Assembly: GCA_021292165.1 (NCBI GenBank)
Contig: CM037876.1
Coordinates: 203,567,200 to 203,631,199 of the forward strand
DNA: 64,000 nucleotides
Direction of reading: 5' to 3'
Source of the DNA: Shinisaurus crocodilurus
Taxonomy: Eukaryota; Chordata; Lepidosauria; Squamata; Shinisauridae
Part shown: in pieces, positions 21,800-34,552 of the stretch
Layout of the letters: each line of letters opens with the position of its first letter
How positions within the stretch are numbered: position 1 is the first letter of the stretch
Translations under genes and position numbers: made by a program
The notes under the pieces: generated by a model
The model's input: the letters and a program-made list of their open reading frames with translations, nothing else
What the model was told of the DNA's origin: nothing
Databases searched by the model: none

Positions 21800-22050
21800 A
21801 ATTAATGAGGAAAGTAGATACCTAAACAGACCATGATGAGCTCCAAAAGGATCTTGCCAAACTTGCCAAAGGATCTTGTAAATGGACAACAAAATGGCAA
21901 ATGAGGTTTAGAGTAAGTTGGGGCAAAAGATCCTAACTTCACATATGCACTGATGGGATCGGAACTGATAATGACTGACCAGGAGAGAGATCTTGGGGTC
22001 ACAGCAAATAGATCAAAGAAAACATCAACTCAGTTAACAAGCTGCAACAA
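21800..22050 (+). mobile_element. CR1-type LINE ORF2 relic
   Basis: Plus strand keeps CR1 ORF2 marks: a W-T-T-K-W-Q-M-R-F block at about 21,885-21,915, a Y-A-L-M-G-S-E-L-like stretch and T-D-Q-E-R-D-L-G-V-T-like coding at 21,965-22,000. Frame breaks are present throughout. No 3' tail follows. Confidence 0.7.
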
Positions 22051-22482
22051 GCCTCAGGGTTGTGTGTTCCACTCCTCTCTTGTTCCATATGCTAGATGAG
22101 ATTGGAAGCACCCACTTCCAATTTTAAAGTACCCACACCTCCCTGTGATAGCCAACCTAGGGGACATGTGATTTGTTTAAACACATGTTCTCAAACCACA
22201 GTTTGATTCTGGCTTGTTCTCACTACTCATAGTTTAAACAAATCACGGTCGCCTAAGTTCAGATATCACAGGGAACTCTGGTTTGTTTAAAATTGGAAGT
22301 GAAAGCTTATGACTTCCTCCTTGGAGGCTTGTCATGACTCATTCATACAGTGGGAACCTATACATATCACTTCGCTTATGCAAATCTATGCCCTCTTTCG
22401 TCCTCTTTTTGGTGATGTATATTCTTTTATTGGAGTTTCACAAGTGACCACCCTAAGCTGAAGCTTTAAGGGTAACAACTCT

Positions 22483-22551
<69 letters not shown>

Positions 22552-23319
22552 TGTCAGTCTTTGCCAGAGGAGACTGGCTAATGCTCTTGTTAGTGAATGC
22601 TCAGGAGAAATGGCAAATCTCTAGTAAATCTAGACTGATCTATTGGCATGGCAGCATGTAGCATGTATTTCTCTTCCAAGTAACTGATGATTCTCTGCTG
22701 TTAGGTGTCACGGGGCCAAAAATGGGGAGGGGGATCAAATCCTTTTGCTCAAGTTTCCCGCTACCCATAGAAATTAAACTATTTTTATCTTTGATTCTCA
22801 GCAGTATGTAGATAACTGATGTGCTGGTCCAAAGTGTTTTCATTTATTTTTGACAGTATTTGTAGAAAGTGGTGATGATGGAGTTATCTGACTGTCAATT
22901 AGTTCTTTCCATTTTGGCTTATGTGACAATTACCACATTATGTAGCATGTCTCTGGTTTGTATAAAGCACTTTAACTCAACCCCAAAAGGAGAAAGAGAG
23001 AGAAGAAGCTGAATATTTTCTCAAAGGCTTCACAGCATAAAAACATTTTATATAACAACTTCTGCAAATAACATTTGGGTGGTGCCAAAAGTTCAAAAAG
23101 CATGAGTCACTCTGAGTCATGCTCTTGGGTGAAATCCAGAAAAATATAGACACACATGTCCCAGTAAAATCAATGGCAATGGTGCAGGTAAGTGCTTCAC
23201 TGATGCTCAGTGGGAATTAGGCATACCTAACTTTTTCTGAATTCCATCCATGGATGTTACACCTCTTTAAACACATAGATCTTAGGACACAGGCATCTGA
23301 AGAAATGTTTGCTCCCACA
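22051..23319. other. No recognisable gene; GT/GA microsatellite
   Basis: 22,180-22,300 carries foldback-like GTTTAAACAAATCAC and CACAGTTTGATTCTG words related to 641-1,020. A (GT)n(GA)n run lies at 22,481-22,546. The rest is unassigned. Confidence 0.45.
22481..22546. repeat. (GT)n(GA)n microsatellite
   Basis: Direct dinucleotide runs, GT then GA. Confidence 0.95.
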
Positions 23320-23660
23320 CCAACCTGCCCATGCAATTAAGGTCATCTTTGCAGCCTCTCCTTCACGTCCCCCTACCCTCTGAGGTAAGACGGGTGGAAA
23401 CCAGAGAAAGAGCCTTCTCAGTAGTGCTCTGTTTGTGGAATTACTTCCCCAGAGAGGCCCACCTGGTGCCAACATTATTATCCTTGGCACCAGGTAAAGA
23501 TGTTTTTATTATCCCAGGCCTCTAAATGTTTGTAATGTACTTTTCATTTTAACATATTCTTGTCATATTTTATTTGTGTCTTTTGTCCTGTTTTTGTAAC
23601 CTACCCTGGAAGCTCCACTGAAGGGTGGAGCAATATAAATCTTTTAAATTAAATTAAATA
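23320..23660 (+). mobile_element. L2-type LINE 3' end
   Basis: The frame gives R-V-E-T-R-E-R-A-F-S-V-V and L-W-N-Y-F-P-R-E, the conserved C-terminal block of L2 ORF2. The 3' untranslated part ends with TGGAGCAATATAAATC and AAATTAAATTAAATAAAT. Confidence 0.75.
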
Positions 23661-26600
23661 AATGTGCTTTTTGACCTCTACACACCTTTGCATTCCATTG
23701 CCATCACAGTTTCTGAGAAGTACCACCCAAAACAATAAACCCAATATCCTTAACATTTCAATAATTGGAGCTCTATGAAAACACTGAAAATACTGCAAAA
23801 TCCTAAAAATATGAGAGAGCTAAAAACACATGATAGAGCCTCACAGAAACACTTGCATAACTCTATGCATGAGTAAGACCCATTGAATTCAATGGAGCAT
23901 ACTCCCAAGCACTTTGGGCCAATAATATGCTTTTTTCCCATTCAAGAAGTTCCAGCTGCCACAAGTATGTATTTGCATGGGGAAATGTTAATGTGTGAAC
24001 CAGCTGATCATGGAAGTTGCCAGCAGCAATTCCCATGTTTGTGGTGTCTGGAAAATGTCTGTTACAATCATGGGAATTGGTAGCAAGCATATACATATGT
24101 GACGGTCTAGCTCACTATTTAAATTTATTCTTGCAAGCATGAGCCCTGTCTACTAGCATGGAGAAAAAAACATAAGTGTATAAACTCTTCCTATGTGATT
24201 ATTACACTCGTTCCTATGCAATAGAAAACAGGGTCATGATAGTGATTCTAGAAGACAGCAGATGGTATCTGCCTTGTATCTGCTGTGCTTCTTTTACAAA
24301 TGTTCTTTAGTGCACATGGCACACCATCTTTGAACTAATTCATAAAACCATGATTCTCTTTCACTGAAATCTCTCTTTGAGACCTATATTTGACATGGCC
24401 CCAAAAATGATTGAGCTATATGTGGCAGAGTTGTTGCAAGTTTTGGGTGTGTTTTTTTGGCTATTTATATATCTATCGATTAAAAAATGCTTTCAAGTTA
24501 TTCCTGTTAAAGGAAGTTTCATGTTGTGCATACAAAGCTTCATAATGATGTAATGTTGCCAGCCTTATGTTCACCCTCCTAACTATTTTACTGCCTCTGT
24601 TTTCTTACTCTTGTTCATTTTATCCACTATTTGAATGTTGTATTTGTTACATATGTGACTCGATATCTGTAAATAGTTTGCTTTCATTATTATTGGAATT
24701 TGGGAGTTCCATTGGAATAATATGCTACAATGTTCTTATATCTAGATGTATTGACATTGGCCACAGGTTGCATGTACTGGGGGCTTAGAGAGGTTTGATA
24801 ATAAAACTAAGTTACCCAAATAAGCCTCAGTGTAGATATTCTGATTTCTTCTCAAGTGTGGTTTAACTCAGTTCAAGTTAACGCTTATCTGAATCAAATC
24901 CCTAAGCTAACTCGTATCAAACAACTAGTAAAGAGAAATAAGACTTTCCACTGGGAGACTTGGAGTAGTTTTACTAACTGGGTTTAATTACACCAGATTA
25001 ATTATCAGGCCCAAGTTCTTGTGCATTTCTTGTCCTGTGTATGCCACTGAAATCGTTCAGTGAACTGTATGATTGCTTCTCTCTTAAGCCAGGAGTACAG
25101 ATCCGTAGGAGGTGGCACATCTAGCTAGAGATGCTGTATGAAAAAGATAACCAGCAGGTTATCTTTCCAATTCCCTTTACATGGATACTTCAAGCTGCTT
25201 TTTTGCATCTTATTTTGTTTTAAAGTTTTGTTTGCATGGGTAGTTAGGGGGGAAATTATTGATATTTTATCATCCCTTAAATTCAATAAGTGCACATTTT
25301 AGACATGTTCAGATCAATCTTTGGGGGAGGGCAGGGGTAGAAAGTCATGTGCTCATGAGTCCTAGGGCAGGGCAAGTGTACATGAGTACACTTATTTATG
25401 GGTCTTGATTCACAGGTTACACTAGCTTCTAGTCTGTTCCCATGGCAGATTCAGGAAACCACAGGCTGTGCACGTTCCACAGATTGGAAGGAACACCACT
25501 GGTGTATACTACACCGCCTGAGCAATGCCAAATATGTGTCTCTTTTTCCTCCCAGGTAACATCTCCTCTCTTCCTGTTTGGTGCTAAAGTATCAGAGAGT
25601 GTGGGAAGATTTCATGTGGATCTGACTCTAATGAAATCTATCCCAACTAAAGTGAAGTAGCTAGGCACCCTCCTCCAGAAAACTGGCATGGCTAATGAAA
25701 GGTGGGGGGTGGGGTTAGTACAATAATTAAACTACTACAGTTAAACAACTTTTTTTTTAAATAACAAATTTTCAGATGGAAAAATTGTGTGCAATTCTTT
25801 GTATAACATATTTGTTGCATCTTTCATTTGTGCTCTGTATGTATGAGGCTGAAGTTCTGTGTGTTTAGGATTAGTGGTTTTAGCAAACATGTTCTCTCTA
25901 GAGGTCTGTTATCTTACACAAGCAGCTTGCTGTCTGCTTTGTGCGGCTGCAGGAAATTCATCCTTTGCAGCAGTGCAACCACTTTTTTGTTTATGGTGTG
26001 AAGCGGGAGAGAGAATGTATGAGCCTCTTCGTCACAATGAGAGCAGAAACGGGACAATATGAAAGTTATGGAGAGGGGAGTGGAAATTGTCTCATATATA
26101 ATCCACTCAAATTACTAGTGGTCATCACCTTTGTGCCATTTGGCTATTCCTTTTTATTCACAGAGCTCTAGGGGCAGTATTGGATAAACTGGCATTGTTG
26201 CTTTCCAATGGCTGAATCAGAATAGGTTTGGGCCTCTCACACTCTGAAAACCATTATCATTTAAATTATTTTCCTGAGCTCCAAACCACACAAGCCTGTT
26301 TCGACTTTCTCAATCTGTGAGCACTGAACAGGTTAAAAATGGAAACGAGCTAAAAGCCCGGTTTTTCTTGGCCTGAAAAATCCACTGATGCAGGGTGAAA
26401 TTAAAGGCTATAAATAGTGCCTGTCCCTTCAGCTTCATCGTGCAAGCCTCGGCTGTGTGCTAGGATTAGAAGAAGACAGAATGGATTTCTGTGTGGCGTC
26501 AACAAGAGCCAAGGATTATGCCCACTGTGCACATTGTATTGTTCATTTCTCACGGGCCCTTGTGGGGAAATTAAATCCTTTCTGATGCCAAAGGTGCAAG

Positions 26601-27549
26601 CAGCAGAGGCAGCTTTGAGCAGGACACATGCATTGCAAAGCAATTTTGCACAGTGGCACTTAGCATCTCACAGTGGAACCACGGTGTTCAGCCCCAGCCG
26701 CACTTTCGTACAGGCAGACAGCAGCACAGCCTGGATCACAGGAGGGTTCTGGGTTTTCCTTGCTCTGAGCTGTGGCTGGTATCATCAGTGATGTTCATTA
26801 CTGCAGAAATGGTTTGAAGTCGCTGTGGTGCTGGAGGGAAAACAACGCTTTTTCTCCCTCAATAATTGTTTGTCTGATAACTATTACAGACACTGGTGTT
26901 GAGAAATCTTCATTGAGTTAACAGCCCCACAGTGTGAACTGCTGATAGAAACTCATGATCTCCAGGATTCTGCTAGAGACAAGTCTTCTGTGTTTTGTCC
27001 ATGAGGGAATATTCAAGGTTGATATGACTTTACCTGTTAGGGATTTGTCTGCAGGTGCGTGTGTGCATGCATGCATTTCACCCCACCATCTCCATAGCAG
27101 CAGCTGTATCTGTTTCATCCTTAAGTGCATCTCCCAAAGTGGTTTGGAAAAAAAAGGATCAGTGTACATTTCTCTTTACTACCTGCTGAGTAGGGACATT
27201 GTCTTTTGGAACTATTGATTTTTGCTAAGCATCCTATGAAGAGCACCCTCGTATTTTGGTGATTTAACAAAGGAACTAAGGTTTTTCTACGTTACTGCTG
27301 GTACAAAGCTCTGCGTCATCATGACTAGTAGCTTTGCTTATACAGCAAAGACAACAAATTAGTGGCTTATCCAGGCTGGCAACTTATTGAGAGAGGAAAG
27401 AGTGCATCATGTTTGGATACACATACAGCATTAAATAGAACAGTTTGATTAGAATGCAAAATTCCCTTTTGAATTGTATATTTAATATCATTGTGTTTGT
27501 ATGTTCTGCAGATTACAACCTCAGAATTTAGGCAGGAAGATTTAAAAAG
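23661..27549. other. About 3.9 kb with no recognisable gene
   Basis: 23,850-23,915 holds a partial CAATCCTATGCAT-family repeat (CTCTATGCATGAGTAAGACC, CCCATTGAATTCAATGGAGC). Around 26,330-26,900 the sequence is less repetitive and has a 124-codon open frame, but no domain or splice pattern. The longest repeat-poor stretch in the window. Confidence 0.4.
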
Positions 27550-27552
27550 GAA

Positions 27553-27632
27553 GGAGCCTTAGCACAGTAGCAGATACACATGCTTTGCATATAAAAGTTC
27601 AAGGTTTGGTCCCTGGGGTCCTCCAAGTACCT
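27553..27632 (+). mobile_element. tRNA-headed SINE head, truncated
   Basis: AGCACAGTAGCAGATACACA then ATGCTTTGCAT and a B-box-like GTTCAAGGTTTGGTCCCTGG. Same family as 12,672-12,858, diverged and cut after the head. Confidence 0.65.
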
Positions 27633-28164
27633 CGCCTGCACAAATTGCATTGAAATGAACAGGGCTCACAGAAGAGCAGTGTAGCACAAAGATGTCATTT
27701 ATTTCAATGAGGCTTGCCCTATACCTGTCCCCAGTGTATTGCAATACATTTTTACACTCTGTGTGCTGTAGACAGACATGATCATGTCCTTAGCATGTTA
27801 TAGAATAAGCAATGGTAAATATCGGTGAGGATCCACAGAACTGTACAACTAGTTCCACAGGCTAAAGAAGACAGTTCTCATTGGATTGCAGACTTTTAAG
27901 ATTAAAGTGGGGCTGATTTGATCTGCAAATCATTTGCTTCAGCATTTCTTATAAGATCCAGTTAACTTCTACAACCAAACTTGGGACCGTTAGACTTGCA
28001 AATTATTGCTTTAATTATTGCTTTAAATATTGTTTGTATCAGGAAAAAATATTCAATTAACAATAGCTTTAATTCAATGAATGTTTGCATATGGATATCA
28101 TATTAAAGAGAGTACATTAGATTATAATTGTGTGTATCATCAGATAAACCCTTAGCATGGTGGC
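27633..28164. other. No recognisable gene
   Basis: AT-rich DNA; no feature recognised. Confidence 0.4.
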
Positions 28165-28482
28165 AGTCCTAGGTTTGTTTTTGTTTTTTTGTTTTTTATT
28201 TTTTAATTTAATTTTCCAAAACAAAAACAAATCGTATTTGGCTTCTGCCTCATTGTCTGACAAACATTACCAATCCTTATCCAATCCAAGTTTTCTCTAT
28301 TTTCACAGAAATAATTTCTATCACCTTTACTAATATTCAAAAATCAAAACCCAAAATTATTAAGTCACTTTCCCTCCTCCCAAAAAGTCCACCAGAGGTT
28401 TCCAGTCTTTCTTAAATGAAGATAACCCCCCCTAATTAAATAAGTCAATTTCGCCATCTCTGCTAAGTCCTAGGTTTGTTTT
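28165..28482 (-). mobile_element. 5'-truncated L1-type LINE tail with target duplication
   Basis: The insert (28,182-28,465) is flanked by perfect 17-base copies of AGTCCTAGGTTTGTTTT (28,165-28,181 and 28,466-28,482). Its left end is T-rich, that is, an A-rich tail on the minus strand. Minus-strand coding just inside gives F-K-K-D-W-K-P-L-V-D-F-L, which fits the end of L1 ORF2. Confidence 0.85.
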
Positions 28483-29631
28483 GATATATTATGTGATATG
28501 GTCCTAACGGTAGTTCTAAGTATAATATATGGTACGGCGTATTGGTGTGCTGTTCAAAGGGGGGGGGGAGTAAAACTTCCACTGAATACACAAAAGCTCT
28601 TAGGTAAACCCACATTTTAGTCTTTAGATGATAGCTATAATATATAATTTCATTTAAGATTACCCAGGTACAATGCCTGTGCTAGCCAAACAAACAAGAC
28701 TTTGCCAGCAAAACTGCTAAGGTATTTGGCCCTATACTTGAAACTAAAAAAGCAAGTCCTAAGAAATGGCTTGGCTCATAATTGCAGTATTTCCTTAAGG
28801 TCAGCAAACACAGACTATGCTAAACCAAACATATCCACCCCACAATAAATTATTGCAGCCATGTTTTATACAAACACACCCACATAAAAGACATGTACCG
28901 GTATATTGGTTTTTCTGTAAACAGAGAGGAGGCATTGCGGATCTTGAAGGAACAGTTGAGGAAAAGGAGTCATTTTCAGTTCCTTTTTTTTAATGTCAAA
29001 GTGTTATGGAACAGAGGGTACCTTAAAACATTAACAGAGGTTCAACCAATACAGTGCTGGCTGGTTCAGTTTGCAGAGCCTATAATAATATCTTCAAGGT
29101 GTGAAGTATCCCATTCACTTCAAAAATGTCTGTAGCTTGTGGAGCAATCATGCATTGCTTCTCATCAAAAACCCAATCTTCACCAGGTTTTGTGGATACT
29201 TAGCAAGATCCTATCCCATGGATACTCACTACACCTATATACAAGGAAAACTTTAGTGTGCCAATAAAAAGAGAACTTCTCTGAACCTCTCCAAGGGCTG
29301 AGCAGGCTTTCGGTAGGTTCTGATGATCAGCTGATTAAGAGAATATGTCATTCCCCTTTCAAACTTTTTCAGATCTTAGTGCTTCTCACTGTCAGCTGGG
29401 CTGTCATCAGTGGCTGTTAACCAGTTCTTTTTCTTTATCAGCTGGTCTTGTCTCTCTCCTGAATCCCGTCTTCTCTTGCCCCTTTCAATCATCTGTGTTT
29501 GGCTGAGTGTTTGGCAATGGCATGACAATTACTTTAAGGGCCCCCTGCCTTCAAAGGGTTTCTTCAGGCACTTCTTGCTGGATCCTGGCAGGGAACTAGC
29601 TGCCTCTGAAGTGACATTCCTAAGTGTGTTC
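28483..29631. other. No recognisable gene
   Basis: G10 run at about 28,560. No domain or repeat recognised. Confidence 0.4.
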
Positions 29632-29639
29632 TCATAGAC

Positions 29640-30558
29640 CAGTGATGGTGAACCTATGGCACGGGTGCCACAGCTGGCACGCAGGGACCTCTCTGTGGGC
29701 ACTCGAGCCATTGGTCACCAGATCGCGAAAAAACTGTCCCCTTCTGCAAAACACTAATGGTTTTGTTCTTTCTCACAGTGTGGAACAGAATGATTTTATT
29801 CTAGAATTCCTGTTACAGAATTCTTTTCTACATTGTTATCACATTTAAAAGATTTTGAAGAATGATGCACAGAGCATGGCTTGGATGTAAAGCCCTAACA
29901 GTTGACCTGAGTGCTGCATGTGTTGCTCTCAAACTAACGGAGTATGAGCCAAGGTTTGACAAATTATCAGCATGCATGCGATAGCAAAAATCACATTAAT
30001 TGTGCAAAAGCATGCCCAATGCAAACTTTTACCTAATGCAGTGTTTGCAGCCCAAGACAAAGTGTTTAAAATGTGTTAAGCACGTTTAGTTTTCTTGTTT
30101 ATCTTGCTCATCCTAGTACAGGTTGACTTTTACTTTTACTAATTCGACACCTCTAGAAGCAGGGAAAGGACCAGGGGTAAAGCTTGCCCCATACAATTTC
30201 AGTCTGGCATATAATCATATTACAAGTTGAGAATCCCTTATCCAAAAATACATGTGCCTAATTATTTAAAAAGTTTGTATAAATTCCCTTCAGGCTATGT
30301 GTACAATGTAGTACTATAATAATTTTTTGAGTTGATTTTTTTCTCAACAAAAAACTGTTTGTATCATTGAAAGCTCTGTTATTGTGTTTTTCTTTTAAGA
30401 CAAAAGATGTTAATTAGTTCGGACAACTGTATGAGTTGTTTTTCTAAAACTAAAACCTTGGTATTCAGGTTTAATTGCAGTGTTGGCACTTTGAAATAAA
30501 TAATTTGGTTTTGTGTTGCAGTTTGGGCACTCGGGCTCAAAAAGGTTTGCCATCACTG
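29640..30558. mobile_element. Non-autonomous hAT element, 919 bp
   Basis: Ends CAGTGATGGTGAACCTATGG and ...GGTTTGCCATCACTG are inverted repeats. Perfect 8-base target duplication TCATAGAC at 29,632-29,639 and 30,559-30,566, diagnostic of hAT. The second inverted pair GGGCACTCGAGCC (left) and GGGCACTCGGGC (right) lies inside. No frame above 75 codons, so it cannot encode a transposase. The target site is in the 3' tail of the 5S SINE at 30,567. Confidence 0.9.
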
Positions 30559-30566
30559 TCATAGAC

Positions 30567-30728
30567 TCATAGATAGAGTTGGAAGGAGCCTACAAGGCTA
30601 TCGAGTCCAACCCCCTGCTCAATGCAGGAAACTAGAGGAGGAGTCTCCCATCCAAGTAATAACCAGGCCTGACCCTGCTTAGCTTTCCAGCTTGTCTAAG
30701 CTGAGCCAGCGTGAGCCACAGGCCTGAT
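30567..30728 (-). mobile_element. 5S-rRNA-headed SINE with CR1-like tail, copy A
   Basis: On the minus strand the head keeps 5S rRNA internal promoter blocks: AAGCTAAGCAGGGTCAGGCC and TACTTGGATGGGAGAC. The tail GCAGGGGGTTGGACTCGAT and CTTGTAGGCTCCTTCCAACT and then CTATxTATGA-type repeats match the CR1 3' end at 60,870-60,975. A hAT element is inserted in its tail. Confidence 0.9.
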
Positions 30729-31587
30729 TCATTCCCTTCTCTCCCCCTTTACATTGGAACTCTACAAGTTTGGTTCACATGGGTACGCTGAGAATTCATT
30801 CCTGCTTATTTCAATAAAATGAAGCCAAAGGTTTGGAAGTTTTTAATGGGGAATTCTTGGCCTTTTGTGGATTGTGAAGACATGCTTATTTTTCTGCACA
30901 TCTGTGGAGTGTACATTTTTGTTTAAACACTGAATAAATTCTTACTGACCATGGTAATTTTACAGGGAGAGAAGGCAGGAAGGATAAAAGCATGACTGAG
31001 CAGACAAAAGCTACCGGTATATTGTTAAAATGGCTAAGTGTATAGGTTCTGGAAAGCAGATTAATTATTAAAGGAATATTACTTCTTTTTGAAGAGATCA
31101 ATATATCAGTATAGTACGTTCTTATGGATATAGCTCACCCTTATGTAATCTTTTTAATGGTTACATTAACATTTGTTAAGATGTTCTCCTTTGGACTTGT
31201 CAGACTAGGATTTCTCATTCTTCAGAGGTTTACTCTCTCACCATTCCTGTTTGGAAAAATCTAGATGGTGATATTGTTAAGGCTGCTGACTGAGTGACCA
31301 TTCTTTGTCAAGCTGAATGTTGATGAATAGTTATGGGTGATCAGTTATATTCTCTCCCTGGGCACTAATGATTAGGACACGTTTTGCTTCAATGGGCAAT
31401 TTGAAGTGTAGGATCTGAAACGGGGGGGGGGGGGGCTCTGCAGGAGTGTGCATGTGTGTAAAGAAAGAAAGCTGTTAGCAGGGTGTGTGTGTGTGTTTTT
31501 TTAAATCGATGACAGAAGCAGAGAGAGCTGTGAGTGGCTGAACTGGAAGCTATTGAGGATCAACACAGCTCTTTGTGAATCAGATTC
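30729..31587. other. No recognisable gene; poly-G run
   Basis: Poly-G at about 31,421-31,435 and a short GT run at 31,482-31,497. Nothing else recognised. Confidence 0.4.
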
Positions 31588-31748
31588 AGGCCTGTGGCTC
31601 ATGCTGGCTCAGCTTGTCTGAGCGTGGAAAGCTAAGCAGGGTCAGGCCTGGTTATTACTTGGATGGGAGACCCCTCCTCTAGTTTCCTGCACTGAGCAGG
31701 GGGTTGGACTCGATGGCCTTGTAGGCCCCAACTCTATGATCTATGATG
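31588..31748 (+). mobile_element. 5S-rRNA-headed SINE, copy B
   Basis: AGGCCTGTGGCTCATGCTGG starts the head; GGAAAGCTAAGCAGGGTCAG and TTACTTGGATGGGAGACC carry the box A and box C regions of 5S rRNA. Ends in CTATGATCTATGATG. Confidence 0.92.
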
Positions 31749-32756
31749 CAGGATTAGTGGTTTTGTTGCCTGTTTTGTAGGCGGCTGCTTGCTTCCAAAT
31801 TCCAATAGGTTCTGCTTGGATGTTTTTAAACAAAACAAATAGAAGAAAGTCATCTTAAGTCTCCAGTGCGCTCTCATACAAAGGAAACCAAGCCCTGTAG
31901 TGCTACCCCTGAACTTCTTGCTGCTTGGGGAAGTAGGGAGTGCTTAACAATATAACCTGCACTACAGCTGACAATAAAAGAGCTGTGTTACCATGTAATG
32001 GTAACAGTAAAACTAGAAGACCATGAATGATTCATATCATTAGTACTGCATCCTACCTGTTCCTCATCTTCACATACAATAAGGCCTAACAAAATGAAAC
32101 AATGTGTTCTAGCCAGAGGTATCAAGCAAAATGAATTAAATACAGATGTAGAAATCCTAGATTACAGAGAGAAAAAAGAGACAAAATGGTTCCGCTGTTT
32201 TAAGGGCATGTGACTCTAGGAAAAACTGGAAGGAAAGAGACTGCAGACTTGCTTTCCTCTAGTTATCTTATATCAGCATGAGGGGACAGGCCATATCACC
32301 TCTCAGTGGTGGTGCATATGCATTGTATGTATGATGCCCCAGGGGCAGAATCTGCACTATACAACTTTAAGAGCTGACCTCTAAAGTGCATGTGACACCT
32401 CTTCTCCACATCTGCCCTACACTGGTTCTGCCCCTGCCTAAGCTTCAAATCAGGAGGATGATGGTGCCAGAGCAGAAAGTGCAGTCTGCCTGTTTCCAAG
32501 AGGATACAAATTTATTGTAACACATGAATTTATGTGTGGGTGTTCACACCACTAGTGCTGATTGGACTACATGTATTGGTTGCTTGGTCAGTGCACTTCT
32601 GATTTGAAAAACATCCGTGCTATACTTTATCTAAGCCCATCTTCTCCTACATGGAGATTATTGATTCTCCAGAGCTATCTGAAGTCTGGGGCACTAGGCA
32701 CTGCCAGTCAGGCAGTCTTTCAGATCTTTGTAACCATATACTGTATCCTTTAAGTT
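31749..32756. other. No recognisable gene
   Basis: Mixed DNA; no domain or repeat recognised. Confidence 0.4.
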
Positions 32757-32836
32757 AGAGATGCCAAGTAGTCTGAACATGGGACCTTCTAAATGCAAAA
32801 CATGTGTTTCACCCCTGCCATAGAGCCTCTCTCCGT
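32757..32836 (-). mobile_element. tRNA-headed SINE relic
   Basis: On the minus strand, AGGCTCTATGGCAGGGGTGA, AACACATGTTTTGCATTTAG, AAGGTCCCATGTTCAGAC keeps the head layout of the SINE at 12,672. Diverged and truncated. Confidence 0.6.
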
Positions 32837-33992
32837 AACCCTGCCATCCTGTCAAATCTGACTGCTGCTAGCAAGTAATGAACCCATAACTCTTCAGGCA
32901 GAGATCTTTCACAGTGCTGCTGTCTGCGATCCTTTGTGGACATGTCTGCAATTCAAGATTCTTCCTGCCTGCTGCCACTATGAACAGTGCAGCCTACAGC
33001 AGCAGCAACATGAAAAAAAGTTTTCTTTCTTCATGCCAGAATTCCATGTCAGCTTTTACCTACACAGACATTTTTCCTGAAATTGGGGTGGGGTGGGGAA
33101 TAGAAATGTGTGAATCATCCCTCAGTATGAGGCAGTTCTGTATATTTTCTGTCTGGCTCTGTATAACATTAATTAGAACAGTTGAAAGCAGGAGCAGTTG
33201 AAACTCCTTTGCTTCAGTGGAATGAATTGCTTTGGTATTTGAATTCTATCTAAGGGTGCATCCAGATGGACAGCTACTAGCGCTACCAATAGAAAGGCAT
33301 TGTGTGCCACTATTCTGTCTTCCCCTCCTTCATCGATTTTTTAATGGTAAAATGGAAAAGATGGGAAAAGTGGTAGAAGAACACAGGACGGTTACAAATG
33401 GATGACCATGTGTGGAAGCTCCCTCATATAGAAGCACCCACAGTTACAAAATAACTTTCTGAAAGTCTTTGCATGCTATAAACATGAAATGCTGACTGTA
33501 GAGCTGCAAGCATATTGCAACCTTGCAAATAAGTACAGCACACAAAAGTTACTGGCCCACAAAAAGTTTAATGGGTCCACCTGCCCAAACATACCTGTTT
33601 TGATCATTTGTGGCTTAAAAGAAAGAATTGACTTTTTTTGGTAAAATGTTCTTGCTTGGCCACCTGGAGGCAATTCATACTTGCTGCATGTGACCAAGCG
33701 AGTGGCGAGCATTATTGTTCCGATAATGCATAAGCATCTCCTGCTGCTCTCTCTAGTATGGGGACATACTCAGTGAACAGGCAGATGGTCACCACAAGAT
33801 CAATCATCCTCTTCCGTAAGGGGAAATAATAATATACTGAGTGAAATACTGAAAATACATTTCAGTATTTTCTGAAGACTCAGAAGAAAATATCCAAGCA
33901 AGCTCCTGGTAAGATTATTAAGAAATTCCTGTTCTCACATGTCTCTTTTTGTTTTACCCATTACCTAAATAGAATACCACTGTTTACTCTTA
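32837..33992. other. No recognisable gene apart from a TIR repeat
   Basis: Holds the TIR repeat at 33,252-33,440, listed separately. The remainder is unassigned. Confidence 0.4.
33252..33440. mobile_element. TIR repeat with GGGTGCATCCAGATGGA end
   Basis: Left end AAGGGTGCATCCAGATGGAC and right end ...TATAGAAGCACCC are imperfect inverted repeats. The repeat at 46,927-47,090 has the same end (CCATCTGGAAGCACCCTTA). Confidence 0.55.
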
Positions 33993-34225
33993 TGAGAGAT
34001 TGTTTGGTGCAGTGGTAAAAGTATGAGCCATGAGTTGGATGCTCTCAGTTCAAATCTAGCTCAGCCATGAACTTACTCTGTGGCATTCAGCAAAACATTG
34101 GTCTTCACTCTCATCTGCAACAGGGGATTAATTATACTGGCCAACCTTAACAATTTTTTTGGTTTTGTTTTTTGCAAGGATTAGTGAGACAATGTAAGTG
34201 ATAAATATTGAGATTATCATGTACA
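33993..34225 (+). mobile_element. MIR/CORE-SINE
   Basis: A tRNA-like head (TTTGGTGCAGTGGTAAAAGT, CAGTTCAAATCTAGCTC), then the core with TCTCATCTGCAACAGGGGAT and the 3' region AAGGATTAGTGAGACAATGT. Order and spacing match MIR; strongly diverged. Confidence 0.7.
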
Positions 34226-34552
34226 TGAAATTTGAAAATAGATATAATGGGGTAGAAAGAGAGACTATTGTGACTAGACATCCATTCAGAGAAACAGATG
34301 GAAGAGTACGAACAGTTCTCAGAAAGCAGGAAATATGGACATGCTTACAACTTGACTTGAGTGCCAAAGAAATTGTGTCAAATAAGTCATAGAGGGGAAC
34401 CCACTGTGGCAGATTTGTTAGTATCAGAAGATCAAAAATGCATTGGATAATTAATATAAGGCCCTTCAGTTTCATGTATGGTAATCTACAAACATTTTTT
34501 TAAAAGACCAAGGTAACAAAACAGAAACTGCCTTAGGGGAAGAAAACATAAG
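34226..34552. other. No recognisable gene
   Basis: AT-rich; a 115-codon minus-strand frame overlaps the MIR relic and has no recognisable domain. Confidence 0.4.

Noticed and set aside
26417..26791. Coding exon in a repeat-poor stretch
   Set aside because: No domain and no matching splice signals; only a comparison with other species could show conservation.
30567..30728. 5S rRNA gene
   Set aside because: Only the promoter half resembles 5S rRNA; the 3' part is a CR1-like tail, and four more copies have the same chimeric layout.
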